Assembly: GCA_038049695.1 (NCBI GenBank)
Contig: CP142453.1
Coordinates: 109,343,501 to 109,407,500 of the forward strand
Source of the DNA: Cinnamomum chago
Lineage: Eukaryota; Streptophyta; Magnoliopsida; Laurales; Lauraceae
Length of the DNA stretch: 64,000 nucleotides
Direction of reading: 5' to 3'
Shown here: one piece after another, positions 33,578 to 48,500 of the stretch
Numbering within the stretch: position 1 is the first letter of the stretch
How the letters are laid out: the number at the start of each line of letters is the position of its first letter
Notes under the pieces: generated by a model
Seen by the model: only the letters and a program-made list of their open reading frames with translations
What the model was told of the DNA's origin: nothing
Database searches by the model: none
Made by a program: the position numbers and the translations under genes

Positions 33578-36500
33578 AGATGCTCCTACGAGAGATATCT
33601 CTCACCTTAGATGAGAGATTGTGTGGGGGGCCCTCACATCCATATCTAATGCCAAATGTGAGGCCCCCCACCCTTATCTCTCATGCATCTCCCATATATA
33701 TATATATATTTCAGTCAGCCGTTTAATCTATCTTACTTAAAAGGTTGTTTGTGTGACTGATGGTGATGCTGTATTTTCTAATTAACTAGAAAAATTGACG
33801 GTTTCTTTGGCACATTAAATGCTTTGCTAATTCCATTGGCTTACGATTTGATTTTGACAGGGTGTTACTTCTGTTGCCACTGCTGGTGCAGTTCTGGGAT
33901 TGAAGACTTCTTTAGCAACTTCAGCAACTCAATTACCCGTATGTATTTTTAGTTTTAGAGCTGAGAAAAGTGATAAACTTTGAAATTGACACTGTGGATC
34001 AATATGTAATGAAGTATTTCACTGCGGGTTCTTTAGCTTTCTTGTATCTGGAATCTCTTTTTCCACATATCACAGAAAAATGTATATGTCTAAGACAATT
34101 TACAACCTGTTTTTAACAGTAGTTGTTACCCCTCATCTCATTGGTCCATTGCTTTTTATCCTGTTATGATGCTTTTCAGCTGTCCTTGTTCATGGGTGTT
34201 CTTTCTTGGATAGGCCACGTCACCATCTACTGCTCAACAGGGTGCATCCATTCAGGAACAAGCTGAAGAGACAGCATCCCAGGACAGTAATTCTGATGTC
34301 ATTCTAAGAACCCCACCTTCTAAGAATGGTGTTATGGGTTCTTCAGTTTCATCACCTGCCACTGCGATTGGTTCAGCCACACCAGCAGGAAGTAATATAG
34401 CAACAGCTGCTGGTAACATCTCTGCACTTAGTTTGGTTGGTGGGCCAACTGCTTCGGCAATTCTTTCAAGCCCTGTTCGGGGTACCATGGACAGTACAGC
34501 TGCTGCTGCATCTCAACCTCCTGTAAATCTTCCCAGTTCAATAAAGGAGGATGAAAATGCGACCGTCCCTAATCGTAGACCTTCTCCTGCTCTTGCGGAC
34601 GTTGGACTTGCACAGGCTATTGGTAGAGGGTCTGTGGTTGGAGGGATGTCTAGCCAATTATCTGGTGTTTCATTGAGTTCTGGAAATGGAATACCAAGCG
34701 ATGCAGCCCTTGGTGGAGGGCCCGCAGTCTCAGACATTGCAAAGCGTAATATTCTAGGAGCTGATGAAAGAATTGGCAATGGTAGCCTGCAACCAATGGT
34801 CTCCCCTTTGAGCAATAGAATGCTTTTGCAGCAGGCTTCTAGGGCTAGTGATGGAACAGTTTCAACTGAATCTAGTAATGTCGGTGAGGGTACTGTAATA
34901 GGTGGACGAGTTTTCTCACCTTCAGTTCCTGGAGTACAATGGAGACCTCACAACACAGGTTCATTTCCGAATACAAATGAAGTGGTACGTGTCTGAGTGT
35001 CTTTGTTTCATTTGTTGCATTATCAGCATTGAAGCCTTATAGGTATCTGAAGTTGGCTTTTTAGTTATACTTTGCCACATGTTACAGTATACTGCATATC
35101 CAAAGAAAATCTTTGAATGGTACATAGTTTTCTGCTAACTTAACCTTAAATGGACATAATTAATGCATCATGAGTGATTCATTAGGCCTGGGCTTCTATT
35201 CTTTGTTCGTGCGACTCCCTTCAAGTTTCTAGATTCAAATTCTCTTGGTCGAAAAGGGTGAGCATTCTCAGGTTGGAGAGTTTGAATCTCACATTTCAAG
35301 GCCCCTAGGATAGGGCCAGAGAGTAAGGGTGATGCATGACAAGCACTATTGTTCCGTCATTGAGTGATCTTAAAAAGATTACTAGGTTTGCCCTTTGAAC
35401 CATCAGTAAATGCCTACAGTTATTTCCCTTGAACAAAACCTCTTAAATGAAATTACCACAAATAAAAAAAGAAAGCCAGTTTTTTCGATCAAATTTTTAA
35501 CTAATTTTTTCCATCAAATTTTCTGTTGAAATGGTATATAAATTTTATTGCCAAGAAAGTTATGGTGGAAAAGAACGAAGTCAATTATAATATGCTATGG
35601 ACAAAATTTGGATTCTTTTAGCAAACTGGTCCACTACAAGTCCGCCAGACGGATAACTTGATTAAATGAAATCTAACAATAGCTTTGACTTCTGCACATC
35701 CAAATAAATGGCATGGATAGGAGTGCCCATGCTTACCATTGTATAGTAGGAAAAAAAAAAAAAAGTCTCCCTCCACAATGGCGCCAATAGCTCCCAATCA
35801 TACAAGTTCCCTGCATATGACAACCATTGCATAGAGCTCATTGACATTGAAACTTGAACCAATAATGGGACCTGAAAAAGTCCAAAGAGTAAATTGATCA
35901 CGGTTCCAACTTCCACATAATACCCACAAATCCAGGCTTTAAAGTTTCCAATATATGATTACCTTCCAAGTTGAGCTTTAACAAACCTGAAGGACTCCAG
36001 AACACTGAAGGTTCTTATTGGTATGCAACATGTAGCTATAAGAATATCCAATTTAGAGAAAAGCTTATGAAATGGAGTGAAAAATCAGAAAAATCAGTTT
36101 AAGTATAGATCTGGTGAAAGAGAACTGTGCATGGCAGAGAGGAAAATCCAAAAACGATTAAGCATCGTCAGAAAACTCTGAAGAATTTGTTACTAAAACA
36201 ATCCAAGCTTTCTAACCAACATCCCCAAGAATCAGATGCTCTAGATGATGCCCAAGATATAGTCCATCACCCAGTTATCTTTACCATCCCTTCTACTGTT
36301 ATACTTTGCTAAATTGTCCATAGAACACCAGCTAGTATCGGATCCTAGATAAATCTTCTTGCTTAGTCTGATAAGAACGAATGTTATAATCTACACAACA
36401 ACACAAAACACGAAACCAAGAAACTACATAGAAGAAGAGCCACTAGAATTCAAACCAACACCCCATTCTTAGCCAACAAATCAGCGTCCTTATTAGCAGA

Positions 36501-39500
36501 TTAAAGAACCTGCCGAAGACCATCTTCATTGAGGAAATGGTGTTTTATTTCATTGAGAGATGATATTAGAAGTTCCAAGGATCTTCACTTGAATTCAAGT
36601 TGCATTAGATGAGTTGCTTTCTACAATTGAGAGCTTATGAAAAGAAGACGCATACAACCTCAAAGCTTTTAGGATAGTCAAAACGTCAGCTTCATGCAAA
36701 TTCCTAACTCCAATGGATTTAGGAAAGGTAAGCAAAACTTGACATTCATGATTCTGAAGAACTCTACCTATGCCGGCTGGGTCTGGCTTGCATCTTGCCG
36801 CCCTGTCTGTATTGAACTTCAACCACCCCATAGGTGGAGCAGACCACTTGTTTTTTATTCTCTCTTTTTCCTTTTTCCTTTTTCCTTTGAAAGGACCAGA
36901 AGCCAAACATGCCTCCCAGTTGTGAAGAATGCTACCTAAGTTGTTATTCTGACATGCTTTCTTTAACATAGCCCATATTCCTATCCTCACCTTCACCAAA
37001 TTTAAGCCCTCTTGAAATGAAGCCACCACTTTTCTGAAAATCCTGTCATACCTCTCTTTCCAAATAGCCCAAATGATAGTATAGGGACACCAATCCACAC
37101 CCATGAAATGGACCCTTCACCCAAGAGAAACCGTATCACATGAAGAATTCAGAATGCACCATGCCAAACCACAAGTTGACAGAAAATAATTCCAAATGCC
37201 ATAGGAAAAATCAAACTGAAGAAACAATTGATTAATCGACTTTTTCCACACAGGAAGGGATGCCCCTTCTGAGATCATCCACCATAGACACCTTTTCAAC
37301 CATTACCAACCTGTGAAAAAGTAACACAGAAGAGGTTGGGCCAAGCCAAATGCAAGAGGAAGAGTGATAAGCGCCTGAAGAAGGATCTAATGACAATGAC
37401 TAGAAAGAATTTTTGCAAATCAGTCCTGCATGATTTGGCTTCCAAATACGAATATTCGCTGCTTCTTGTAAATAAAAGCCTTGGCCAACAAATCCACCAA
37501 CAGGCTCTTCTGATTGATGCAAAACTTCTCTGACCAACACTTCCCAAGAAACACTATTACCCACCACCACATAACACACTTTAACAGACACTTCTTTATT
37601 TAAAACGACTCTGAATAGTCTCGGAAATAACCCGAACAAAGGCCCCTCTCCTACCGTGTTAAAGTATCTCAAACAGAAGACCAAGTCGCAGATTTTCTTA
37701 GGAAAGGTTCTTACGAAAGGGGTTTCGAAGAAGCAGCTATCTGATGTTTTTCCGAGCTGAGCATGTTGCATATTTATGCACCACCTCGAGGGGAAATACA
37801 TGCAAGGACTGTTCTGTAATTTACTTTTTACTGCTGTTTTGTAATTTTATGAAGCCCTGTGTTGGACAGCCAGCGCTAAGTTTGGAGTTTTTGGCTCTAT
37901 CTCTATTCTTCTCCCACATTTTTTCGCTCTCCTTCATTTCTTCTTGTCCTTTTCTCTTAAGAGAGTTGATTTAAAAGCTTCAAGTGAAGGAGAGTAATCA
38001 AACACTGAACTCTCCTACAAAGTCATTAATGCCAGGAGAAAGCTAACCATCTTCCCCACGTAAACGTAAATAGCGAATTGTTTGAAACACATCATGCAGT
38101 TCTCATGATGATTGCATATTTCTGTGAATCCCAGTTCCCTGAGGATTGATGGAGGCCAACATTGTTTAACAGCATTTTCTAGAAGAAAGGAAACACTTGG
38201 TTCGAAAAGCCTTTTGAGTTTTAACAAGGAGGAGATAAAAAAAACTGTTCTCTTTCAAGGTTGATAGGGCTCCTGGCTCCATCTGTTTCACCATGATGTT
38301 CTTCCAAAAGGAACTGGGCTTGGGTTGAAGATGATATAAGTAAGGTTTTGAGTTTATTCTTTAATGGAGTTTTAACAAGCAAAGGTATGATGTGTTTATA
38401 CTTTGTTCTGTAAAGTTCAAGGGTCAGTGGAGGTGAGGAATTGTAAATTAGCTTGGTTTCGAGCATGTAGCCTCACCTCTAGATTGAAAGAGGAAATGAA
38501 GTTAATTACTTCACGAGTAGTTAATTTTTAATTATTGCCGTCAGATTGTCAGTGGCATCTTGATTACTAATGGTGAATTAATGAATTACAGCAAAAGAGG
38601 TCCTGGTTGTAATTTAATAATTAATGTGAAGAAGGCCTATGATCAGCTTAACTGTTATTTGGGGGAACTTATTCTTACATGTATGTTCAGCTTCCTTTTC
38701 AGTCTTGTTAAATTTCTCCCTGGTGGGTTATTTTGAAGTCAGCAGCCTAAGGCAAGGCGATCCCGCCATCATCATCGTGATCGGCATTGAAGCCTTGTCC
38801 CTTCTATCCGGGATCAAAATTGTTAGTTCTACTTCTACACTTATCCTTTCCTTGGGCTAAGTTCTGTCAGCCCACAACTTAAAATGTTGCTTCCAACTAA
38901 AACTTTTCTAACATCTACTTAGTTGAAAAGGTGCCCCTTTATCCCAAACTCAGAAATCTGCACTAACCTGTAAAGATAAAAGATAGAGAAAACGAAACTT
39001 GTATGAGGTATGACCTATTACTTGGCTCATATATGGCTAAAAAAACCTTAAACTATAAATAAATCTAGGACTTTAATTGGTCTTGATTGCAGTGCTTTCA
39101 TTCTAATAACTTAAAAGCAATCTCACAAAACAGAAAGAATGTATCCAAGGCAAATGTAGGCGACTGAAAATAACTTGTGCAACTCTTCTGTAAAGCAATT
39201 TGATCATGATCCCTTCTATGTTAGAACAACTTTCGCCAGTCAAAGGTCAAAACCCTTTCAAGTTTTGGGTTTGATAATCCTCTTTTTAGTACAAAGGGGC
39301 CACGTATGCCCTAAGTAGCTGTTGGAAATGTGGGAAAGCCAGATTACTGAGCCTCATCTTCTTTGATCAGCAAAGGAAATTTATTGGAAATGAACAATCA
39401 TATTACAAAGATCACCAACAAGAGAACAACTAGGTCTAAGGAGATAAACCCAGGCTAAAACTGAGTTTCCCTAGCCACACCTTGTTTGGCTAGGGAATAC

Positions 39501-42500
39501 GCCTAACTGTTAGCTGACCTGACAACATGACAGCATTCTACCTGACTAAGAGAGGACAATACCTTATATTCATTCAAACAAAATTTAAGCTTTCACAGCC
39601 TTGTCTTGCCTTTAGAAACACATGAGATCACATTAGACGTCACTTTCCACTATCAGCCTGCAATGAGAAAACTCAGAAAATAACCTCAATGCTTCCAAAA
39701 TTGCCAAAACCTCTGCTTTGTTTGATTCTCCAACACCCACAGATTTGGAGAACATAACTAAAACTTCTCCCCTTCAATTACGAAGAACTCCCTCAATACC
39801 AGCAGGCTCTGCTTACCTCACAAATCATCTTCTTCTTGTCAAATACAAATTGCGAGTCCAACCTTTTAGTGCATCATTCCAGTGCCAGTTAATTCTTTAT
39901 ATATGTACCATATTGTCCTTAGAAAATATTCACCCATTCAATAATTAATATCATTTAGGGTCAGTTTCGTGGAAGAACTGAGATTGCACCCGACCAGAGG
40001 GAGAAGTTTTTGCAGCGGCTCCAACAAGTGCAGCAAGGTCATAGTACCCTTCTTGGTATGCCACATCTAGCAGGGGCAAATCACAAGCAGTTCGCCACTC
40101 AACCGCAGAGTTCACTGTTACAGCAGGTCTTTTTTTTCCTTGGATTCTGCTTATGTAATCAAAATCTTTCCATCTTGATATGCAGAGTGAAATTTATTTT
40201 GTAATAGCGGAGTTGGCCTTTTCTGCTGTTTTATGATGCATTAATCCTTTTTGTCGTCATATTTACATCCAAATTATTACGCTATTGCATCCAAATTATT
40301 ATGCTATCTAATGATTTCAATTGATTGTACCCATAAATCTTCAGTATATGGTCCATATTCAAGGTTTATAGTGCCTTATATAATAAAAGATAGTCCATGC
40401 TTTCTCACAGTAGATTGTGATATGTGATGGAAGCTTCTGTGCTTTCTACCTGTGTGTGCGTTTAAATATTATCATTGTCTAGTTTAAAACATAGAAGATC
40501 ATATCCTTTGTTTTGGAAATAACTTTAGATTAGATGTCCAAGGTTAAAGTACTTAATGTGCATACATGTTTGTACTTTAAACTACTGAGTGATAATTGTG
40601 TCCCTTGGTACATATACTCCCTGATGCATATTCATATGAATGATGTTGCTCCACATTCTAGTAGAATTTCAGCCTATATTGGAGTTGATGTGGGAGCATG
40701 AGCATGAGCCTCCAAGAATGAGACTAATTTAGTATAGAAGGGGCCTCCTAGTGCCTTCTTCTGTGACATCCAGATATTGTTTCTAATGATATTGCTTTCT
40801 TTTGGTCTTGGTTCAGAATAAACCTTTTAAAATGGAGATGAAATTGGTTGTGTTGGTGGAAAGATTGTTGGATTGATTATGTACTGCTAAGTTATTATGT
40901 TTGAAATCTCAGTACTCAGAGAGGAGCTAGTTCCACTGTTCACCCATTTCAATTATTTACTTTAGGCTTTAGTGATGCATGCAAAAGACACTGCTGTGCC
41001 AATAGAATCTAAACAAGTGAATAAAGGAAAGAGAACTTTACTAGTAATTGGATTAGTACCCCTAGCAACAGCCTTCTTTTCCTTGGAGATTGGCGGATTG
41101 TTGGATTAGTACCCCTAGCAACAGTCTTCTTTTCCTTGGAGATTGGTGGATTGGGTTGAGGAGGTTCAAGGTGTCTCAAGTCAGGTGGGTGCTTTATTGT
41201 ATGACATTTTGAGGGAGGCAAATTCTGTGGCGTATAATCTTGCTAAGGCGGGAGTTTTTCATTCTAATGCAATTTTTTTATGTTATGTTTAATTTCTGGT
41301 TTTTTTTTTTTGCGTGCATGTGCGTGCAATAGAATTTACTGTTATAAAAAATGAAACACCTTAATTTAATAAAATGACGTTCACTAAAGTGCAACTCCCA
41401 AGTCCTATGTATCTAATTGCAACTGCATCACTGATGCTTCATTTATCTTATGCTAGGTGTTACATTATATAATGTCATATGCATTTGCCATGATACCCAA
41501 ATTAACTTTTTCAAGAACATACTTTGCAACCATTGTATTGGAGAAAGTGGTCCAGTTTTCTAATAACATTTGTGTCTTTATCCAGCACTTAGATTATTCT
41601 ACTATGGCTTGTTTCTTTGTGTTTGAGGGATGTATTCGATCAGTTTTTGGCTTTTCCCCACCAGTGGAGCTTGGTTACTTTAGGCATGTTGTTATTGCTG
41701 TATTTATCTTCGGCCTTGCTCTTTATCCAGCACTTAGATTATTCTACTATGGCTTGTTTCTTTGTGTTTGAGGGATGTATTCGATCAGTTTTTGGCTTTT
41801 CCCCACCAGTGGAGCTTGGTTACTTTAGGCATGTTGTTATTGCTGTATTTATCTTCGGCCTTGCTCTTACTAGGGTTGTCAAGAAAGGATTTTGGGGGGG
41901 AGTGTTATGTGTTGTACTGTTTGCATGTTCACGACTGTCCTTTTTAACTTTCTTGTTTTTATTCTTCTGTTATACTTTATTTTCTCACTATTTCTGATCC
42001 AACTTTTTTGTCCACTGTAGTTCAACTCTCAAAGTTCATCCTTGTCACCCCAAGTTGGACTTGGTCCTGGAGTTCAGTCACCGGCTGGTGCTACTATCAC
42101 ATCTTCCTCTCTACAAAATACCATGCATCAGCAATCCAGTCAGCATGCTTTATTGTCAGTAGGGCCAAAGGATGCAGGTACCTCAATATGGACTCACAAA
42201 TCTTCATGCCTACTACTCTATATTTGGGTTTTTTACTTGACTTAGAATCTACCTATTGTTGAAATCTCTACATGTGAAAATTTTCTTTATTATTTTTGTA
42301 ATCCAGATGCTGCCCATGTAAAATTAGAAGACCAGCAGCAACATCAAAATCCATCTGATGATTTAAAAACAGAACCAGTGACAAACTCTGGACTCAGCAA
42401 GAACCTTATGAATGAGGATGATTTGAAATTTTCATATGCAGCAGACACACCTGTATGTTGATTTCCTTTTGATTTGTGTTTTATTTAATAGGCGTCAACT

Positions 42501-45500
42501 TTTTTGCAATGAGAAGTCAACTTTTAAAAAAAAAAAAAAGGTTCACACTTTTTTGGCTTAGGAGTCGGGATAGATTGGAATGGATAAATAGAATTTATGT
42601 AGCCGACCCCAACATAGTTGGGACAAGGCTTTGATGATGATGATGGAGTTTAAAATTTTCTGCCCAACTTATTAAGCTTCATAATGAACTTAGGGGATTC
42701 GAATAATGGCATACATTATCATCACCAGTTGATTTGGAATGGCCCACATCTACTGATGAGGTCCAGAAAGATCTTGGAGATTGTGTAGCCGTCTAAGCAT
42801 TGGTCTACTTGGAGGAACTTGATTGGGCACATGGCGTGCGAACGCATTTGTGTATGGTGTTCAGACCAATTAAAGGTTGCGGACTGACAAAACATCCTTA
42901 TTTGGGAATCCAAAATCCCTGAGTTAATGTGCGGTCCAATGATTGGGACCTTACAGCAGTCTGCAGGGCTGTTGGATCCATCAGCAGCCCAAACCAGGCC
43001 TTGCCAGGTTCACATCAGCCATATCTTAGGTCCAATTTGGGCCCAAACTGAAAACCATGTGCACCTGGCTTTTGTGACCCTTGTAGTATACGAGAACAGG
43101 CCGGAAACCCTGTTCCTCCAGCCCCTTATGGCCAGTCGAACAGCCCATAGGCTGTGCACAGTGAGCACATGTGCAACCTTCTCTATCTTTCTTTCTTCTT
43201 TCGTTTTTCCTGGCATGCCAGTGGCTATGATATATTTTCTTGTCATAATATTTTAGTTGGTTAAGATTGTTTTATTTAAAAGATTATTATTGGTATTATT
43301 AATGAGAAAGAAACAACCAGCAGACTGTTTTTCGGTGTGTTTTGGATATTTGTAGAAAATCAGGCCCGTAGGGACCTATGCATTTGAAGAAGCTTCGGGT
43401 TTGAGTTCCAAATTCTTCCTTCGTGAACTGAATGTTCCAAGTTCCCTCTTTCCACCCCCCCCCCCCCCCCCCCCCCCTTTCTTGCTGCTTTTTCTTGGAA
43501 TTTCCATGACTAGCTGCTGTCACAGTAGTCCCTTGGAGTTGCAGCCCCTGTTTTCAAGCATCTGGGACTGAATCACAAAGCCTTATCTATTTGGAGTCTA
43601 CTTTGTGAGCCCAAGCATTCCTCCTCCTTTTGAATTTTTTTCATGCTTTCATTGAATTCTATCTTGTTGCTCCAGACATCTGTCTGTCCATACACATTAT
43701 AGCTTGCTGTCTTGATGATCGTATTCAACTCAAGGACTTGTGTAGAACAAGTTTATCTAGTTTTTTGAAAATGTAAAAAAAAAAAAAAAAATTATGAATA
43801 AATATTAATTATGATCAGTGAATGTAAATAAATGTAATTTTGAGGAACTATAAATATTATTAATCATCAATCACATTAGATCGATCTTTGATGACAGTAT
43901 CTTCTGCTTTGAAAAAAAAAATCACATTAAACTTCAATGTGAAAGGCCAAGAGTCATCTAAAGCCAAAGTAAAATAAGTTAATATTGTTTCTAAAAATAA
44001 AGTTATGCTTATTAGGTGTGGACGAAATGACTGTCCTTTCTGGAACAAGTCAATATTCACAGAGGAAGTTGCTAGGAAACTTGAAGGAAGAGTGATTGCC
44101 TAGGTGCTTTCCAAAAAGCAGTTTAAGGGTGTGCAAGCCTTAAATATTTAGCATTCTCTCTTTTTCATTCTCAACAGATAGTGTTGTTACTTAGTTTCAT
44201 ATTTTATTGATCCCATCATCTCTGGGAGTCTGGAAGCTTTATTGTGTGGAACTTTGATAATGTTGGATTGACATGGTATTGATCCTCCAAATTAGATCAA
44301 GAGGTGTGGCTTTTCATTATGTATCGTTTGTTGTTTTCGATCTGTTCTTTTTGCGGCTTCTTCTTTAATGAAGTGATCCATTATTTGGAGAGGTCTCTGA
44401 TGCAGACCCAGAGATGCAAATTAGGAATGCAGCGAGAGCATTCTTGTTATACATATTGGGCTGCACACTGTTCACTGACAAGTCCGGCACGGGGTCCCAG
44501 TCACTTATTAGAGGTTGTTGATGGACTTGGATGCGGTGCATACATATGCCTGTGGTGATGCTGCCTTGGCATATCTGTATAGACAGTTGGGACTTGCTAC
44601 CTGGGTTGGCGTCAAGCAGATAGCTAGGTATTTGACCCTACTGGAGGCCTGGATATATCTAAAAGAAAAAGAATGATGGTAGTGTCTATCGGGACTTGAG
44701 CGAGGTGAGGAGAAGTGATTAAAGATTGTGATGGGGCTTAAACTAGGTGTAATGTAGGCCCATTACATTGGCCATAATCGATTGAAGTGGAAGTCGTGGC
44801 TTTTTTTTTTGTGGGTGCAGGGAGCTTTTGCAACTAGGTGTCTTTGGTGCAACTGTTGAGGGCAACTCATGTTGTGCATTCTAATGTGCTTATAGTGGGT
44901 GGTTAACTTTGGAAGCTTGCTGACCCATTAAGAAAAACTGAAGCTATAGATTTTGAGAATTGAGATCCTTTTTCCCTTTTCTCATGCCTTGCAAGATGCT
45001 TATCATGAAGTTGATGGACTAACCAAAAATAGGGTGGTTGAGATGCTTTGTTGTATGAATTTGATTTTCTTCCATTTAATAGCCATTGCTGATTTTAAAA
45101 GAAATATAAGCAAACTTAGCTGAGACTTATAATATAGTGGACCTAACTCAGCTAAGTGAGCCAAGTCAAGTTGGTAAGCATATGAATTGTTTGGGTTTTG
45201 CGCACCTTCCAGTCAAAGTTTGACTTGGCTCGTATAGCTGCTGAGTTGAACCTGAGCTTGCAAGTTACAATAAATATTACAGCGGCATGCACTCTGCCAC
45301 CTTTGCGTTTCTTTGTTGTACGTTATCTGACGTATTCCCGATTATAAGAATTGGTCTATATAATGAGCCCAAACGAATGCATGGAGATTGATTTGGAAAA
45401 CCGAACAAAATGCATGAACTCAAACTGGATCTACAAAGAAATCTGCCCACACAGAGAAAAGTAGTTCTCTTACCTCAAATCGCTAATCCACTACTTGTAC

Positions 45501-48500
45501 AGTTTTTAATCCTTGGGAGACACTCTCTTATACCAATGGAGAAGGGGAAAAGGTGCAGTTCGTGCTACGCTTTATTGAATAAAAGAAATAAACAAACCAA
45601 GATAGTGCTTCCTTCGAAAACAATCATAATCTTTAGATTTAATCCTAGCTATCCATCTAATCCTAGCTAACTAAGAAACACATTAATTAGATAGTTACAC
45701 AACCCCAGAAATTGCTTAAAGTTAATAAAAAAAAAGTAAGAAAGAAAAAAGAAAGTTTGTTGGGTTGGAATTTGGAAACCCCTTTGACGTCCACTTTAGA
45801 GAGTTTTTCTCTCTTGTCTTTTCGAAACTGCTTTCCCTTCACTTGCTCCTTCACCTACAAAATCTCAACCTCTTTGAGCCTCTTTGTTTCCTTTCAAAAC
45901 AGTTGCACCTCTAATGGGATTAGATGTGTCCCAACGTTCCTTAGTGGGATTGGTCCCACTTCATTGAGCACAAAATTCTTATGTCCCGCTCATGGAACTT
46001 GTATGGTCTTGTATCTTGCTACACCCTATGGTCAATCCATCATCGTTAGGACTCAATTTATTTTCCTTTGGGCCCACATTTAATTTAGAGATTATTGGAC
46101 TCAGTTTAGTCCTATTAAAATTCAGATTTGAGCCCTTATATTTGATTGGGGCCCAATTTAAATGGATTAAATATTCATTGGACTTATCAAATTGATCCAA
46201 ATAAATTAAGGCTCAGACCAACACAGGATCCATGAATTTTGGATCTTCTGTTTCTGCATCAAATTCCCAACAATTCAACTCCACTAGTCATCTTACAAAG
46301 AATTTTTTTTTTTTTAAATCATAGCTAGCTTGTCTTTGTTCACTTTTCATTTGTCAGGTTTTTGGTGTTTTCATGCCACCTATTTTATCCTGTGGCCTCT
46401 ATTAGATATTGGTTTTAGTCATTATGTGGTATATTCAATTTTATTAAACCCTCCTACTCTCTAATCCATTAAAGTTGCATTCATCTATTTAGTTCTTTTG
46501 TATTAGATATCGGTTTTAGTCATTATTTGGTATATTCAATTTTATTAAACCCTCCTACTCTCTAATCCATTAAAGTTGCATTCGTCTATTTAGTTCTTTT
46601 GCTCTACTCTTTAGAAAGCCATTTGGCCCAGGGGACAGTTCTGGTCTACTATTTACTCTTTTTCTTGTCTTGAATAATTGGCACTCATCGTCTGAAAACT
46701 ACATAAGCAACTTCATCTTCCGTTCTTTTTTTTTGGTGGCTGCCTGTGATGACCTAAGGTTATCAGGGTTCAGGGGTGCTGATGCAGGACAGCCCCATGG
46801 GCCCAGTGGCTGGTTGACCCATTGCGACCATGTGTCTGTCCTGCATCTGGAGCTGAGACGAGATGAACCCTGTACCTCCCATATGGAGGAGGGTATGTCT
46901 AATCAGCACACCCAACACCATTGACAACCTTGTCTTGGTTCCCTCCAGCAGTATGTTCCTAATTTAAGTCAAATAAATATTTCCCATCACTAGCATTTTG
47001 TAGAAATCGGTGCTTGTCATTGTTCATGTGTCCATGGCCTTTCTCCAGTATTGAAACACCATGCTCAACCATCAAGGTAACAAGAAGTTGGCATGCGGAT
47101 GTTATTCCGTAAAAATGATGCATTCACTTGGCTAGGGAAGTCATAATTTCTGTGTAACAGTCAAACTGAAAAGCCTAGTCACCATACTTTTATCTGATCT
47201 CAAGTTTATGGATTATTTCATAAGCCTAATGGGCCTCCACCTGGATCACTTCGACCCTTGTTAGCTTGTTTGAATTCTCAATCTCAACATAAGATGGGTG
47301 CTTTACTTTTCTCTCTCTTTTTTTTTTCGCTATCATGCTGGCACTATTCTTTTTACCACTTGCTACCATCTCTTTGTTATTTTCTGTAGAACTGCAGATT
47401 GTTTAACCTCTTGTGTTTGCATAGAGTACTAAAATCCTACCGCCTTATGTTCCTTTCCCGGTGACATGATCTCTTGTTCTCTCTCTTCTGCATCTTTTGG
47501 TGTGTTTTTGTGTGTCACATAAACTTTCCAACAATTCAAGTTTCTCAAAGTTTGGAGTGATCTTCAAATAATTATATGCAATAGAATGACTTAGATGGGA
47601 TAAGGCTAAGATGATGATGATTAACTACTGAAGAATGACCTTAAGACCCATCATTTACATTGTGTAGAACTTGTTCTTGTCTATACAGGCTGGAGGGTCT
47701 GGCCCTTTAACAGAAGCTGCTCATGTACCTAGAGATATCGATCTCTCTCCCGGACAACCTTTACAGTCAAACCAATCATCAGCAGGCCTTGGTGTCATTG
47801 GTCGTAGAAGTGTCTCTGACCTTGGGGCCATTGGTGACAATCTTAGTGCGTCGACTGCAAATTCTGGAGCGATCCAGGAGCAGTTATATAATTTGCAGAT
47901 GTTGGAGGCTGCCTTATATAAACTTCCTCAACCTAAAGACTCAGAACGTACAAAGCACTACATACCAGTATGTGAATGTTTCTTTCTTAACCTTTTTTCC
48001 CAACTGTAAGATCACCAGTTTTTATATATCTGCTTACCAGTGAACAAGTCCTCTACATTTTGTTTTTAATATGCAGAGGCACCCTGTAAAAACTCCTCCA
48101 AGTTTCCCTCAAGTACCAGCTCCTGTTGTCGACAATCCTGCATTCTGGGAAAGATTAAGTCTTGAGCCTTTGGGCACTGATACTTTGTTCTTTGCATTTT
48201 ACTATCAACCGGTAAACTTCTTAATGTTTCGTTATATTCATTGTCTTCTAGGTTGCTTTTAGATGGTGTAACAACACAAATCCTCATAATTCTCTTGTTC
48301 AGATATTGTGGGACCCTTTATGTCATTTCACTTTCCTTTTGTAAAATGAGATTTTGGGTATTTGCATGTAAAAGTTTTGCAAGTTATCATATATATATAT
48401 ATGGAAGATGCTCCTATGAGAGCATCTCACCTTACTATGAGAGATAAATGTGGGGGCCCTCACATTTAAGTTGTTGGCATTGGATATAAATGTGAGGGCT

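Noticed and set aside
33390-33726. Frames with (IY)n peptides
   Set aside because: Translation of the (TA)n microsatellite around the MITE.
34334-34996. Long open frame read as a separate gene
   Set aside because: It is exon 9 of NOT3 (34214-34984) read from an internal ATG through the donor site. The translation continues in frame with flanking exons.
41457-41997. Overlapping frames of 104 and 126 codons with repeated peptide
   Set aside because: Created by the 145-bp tandem duplication in an intron. Hydrophobic T-rich composition, no family similarity.
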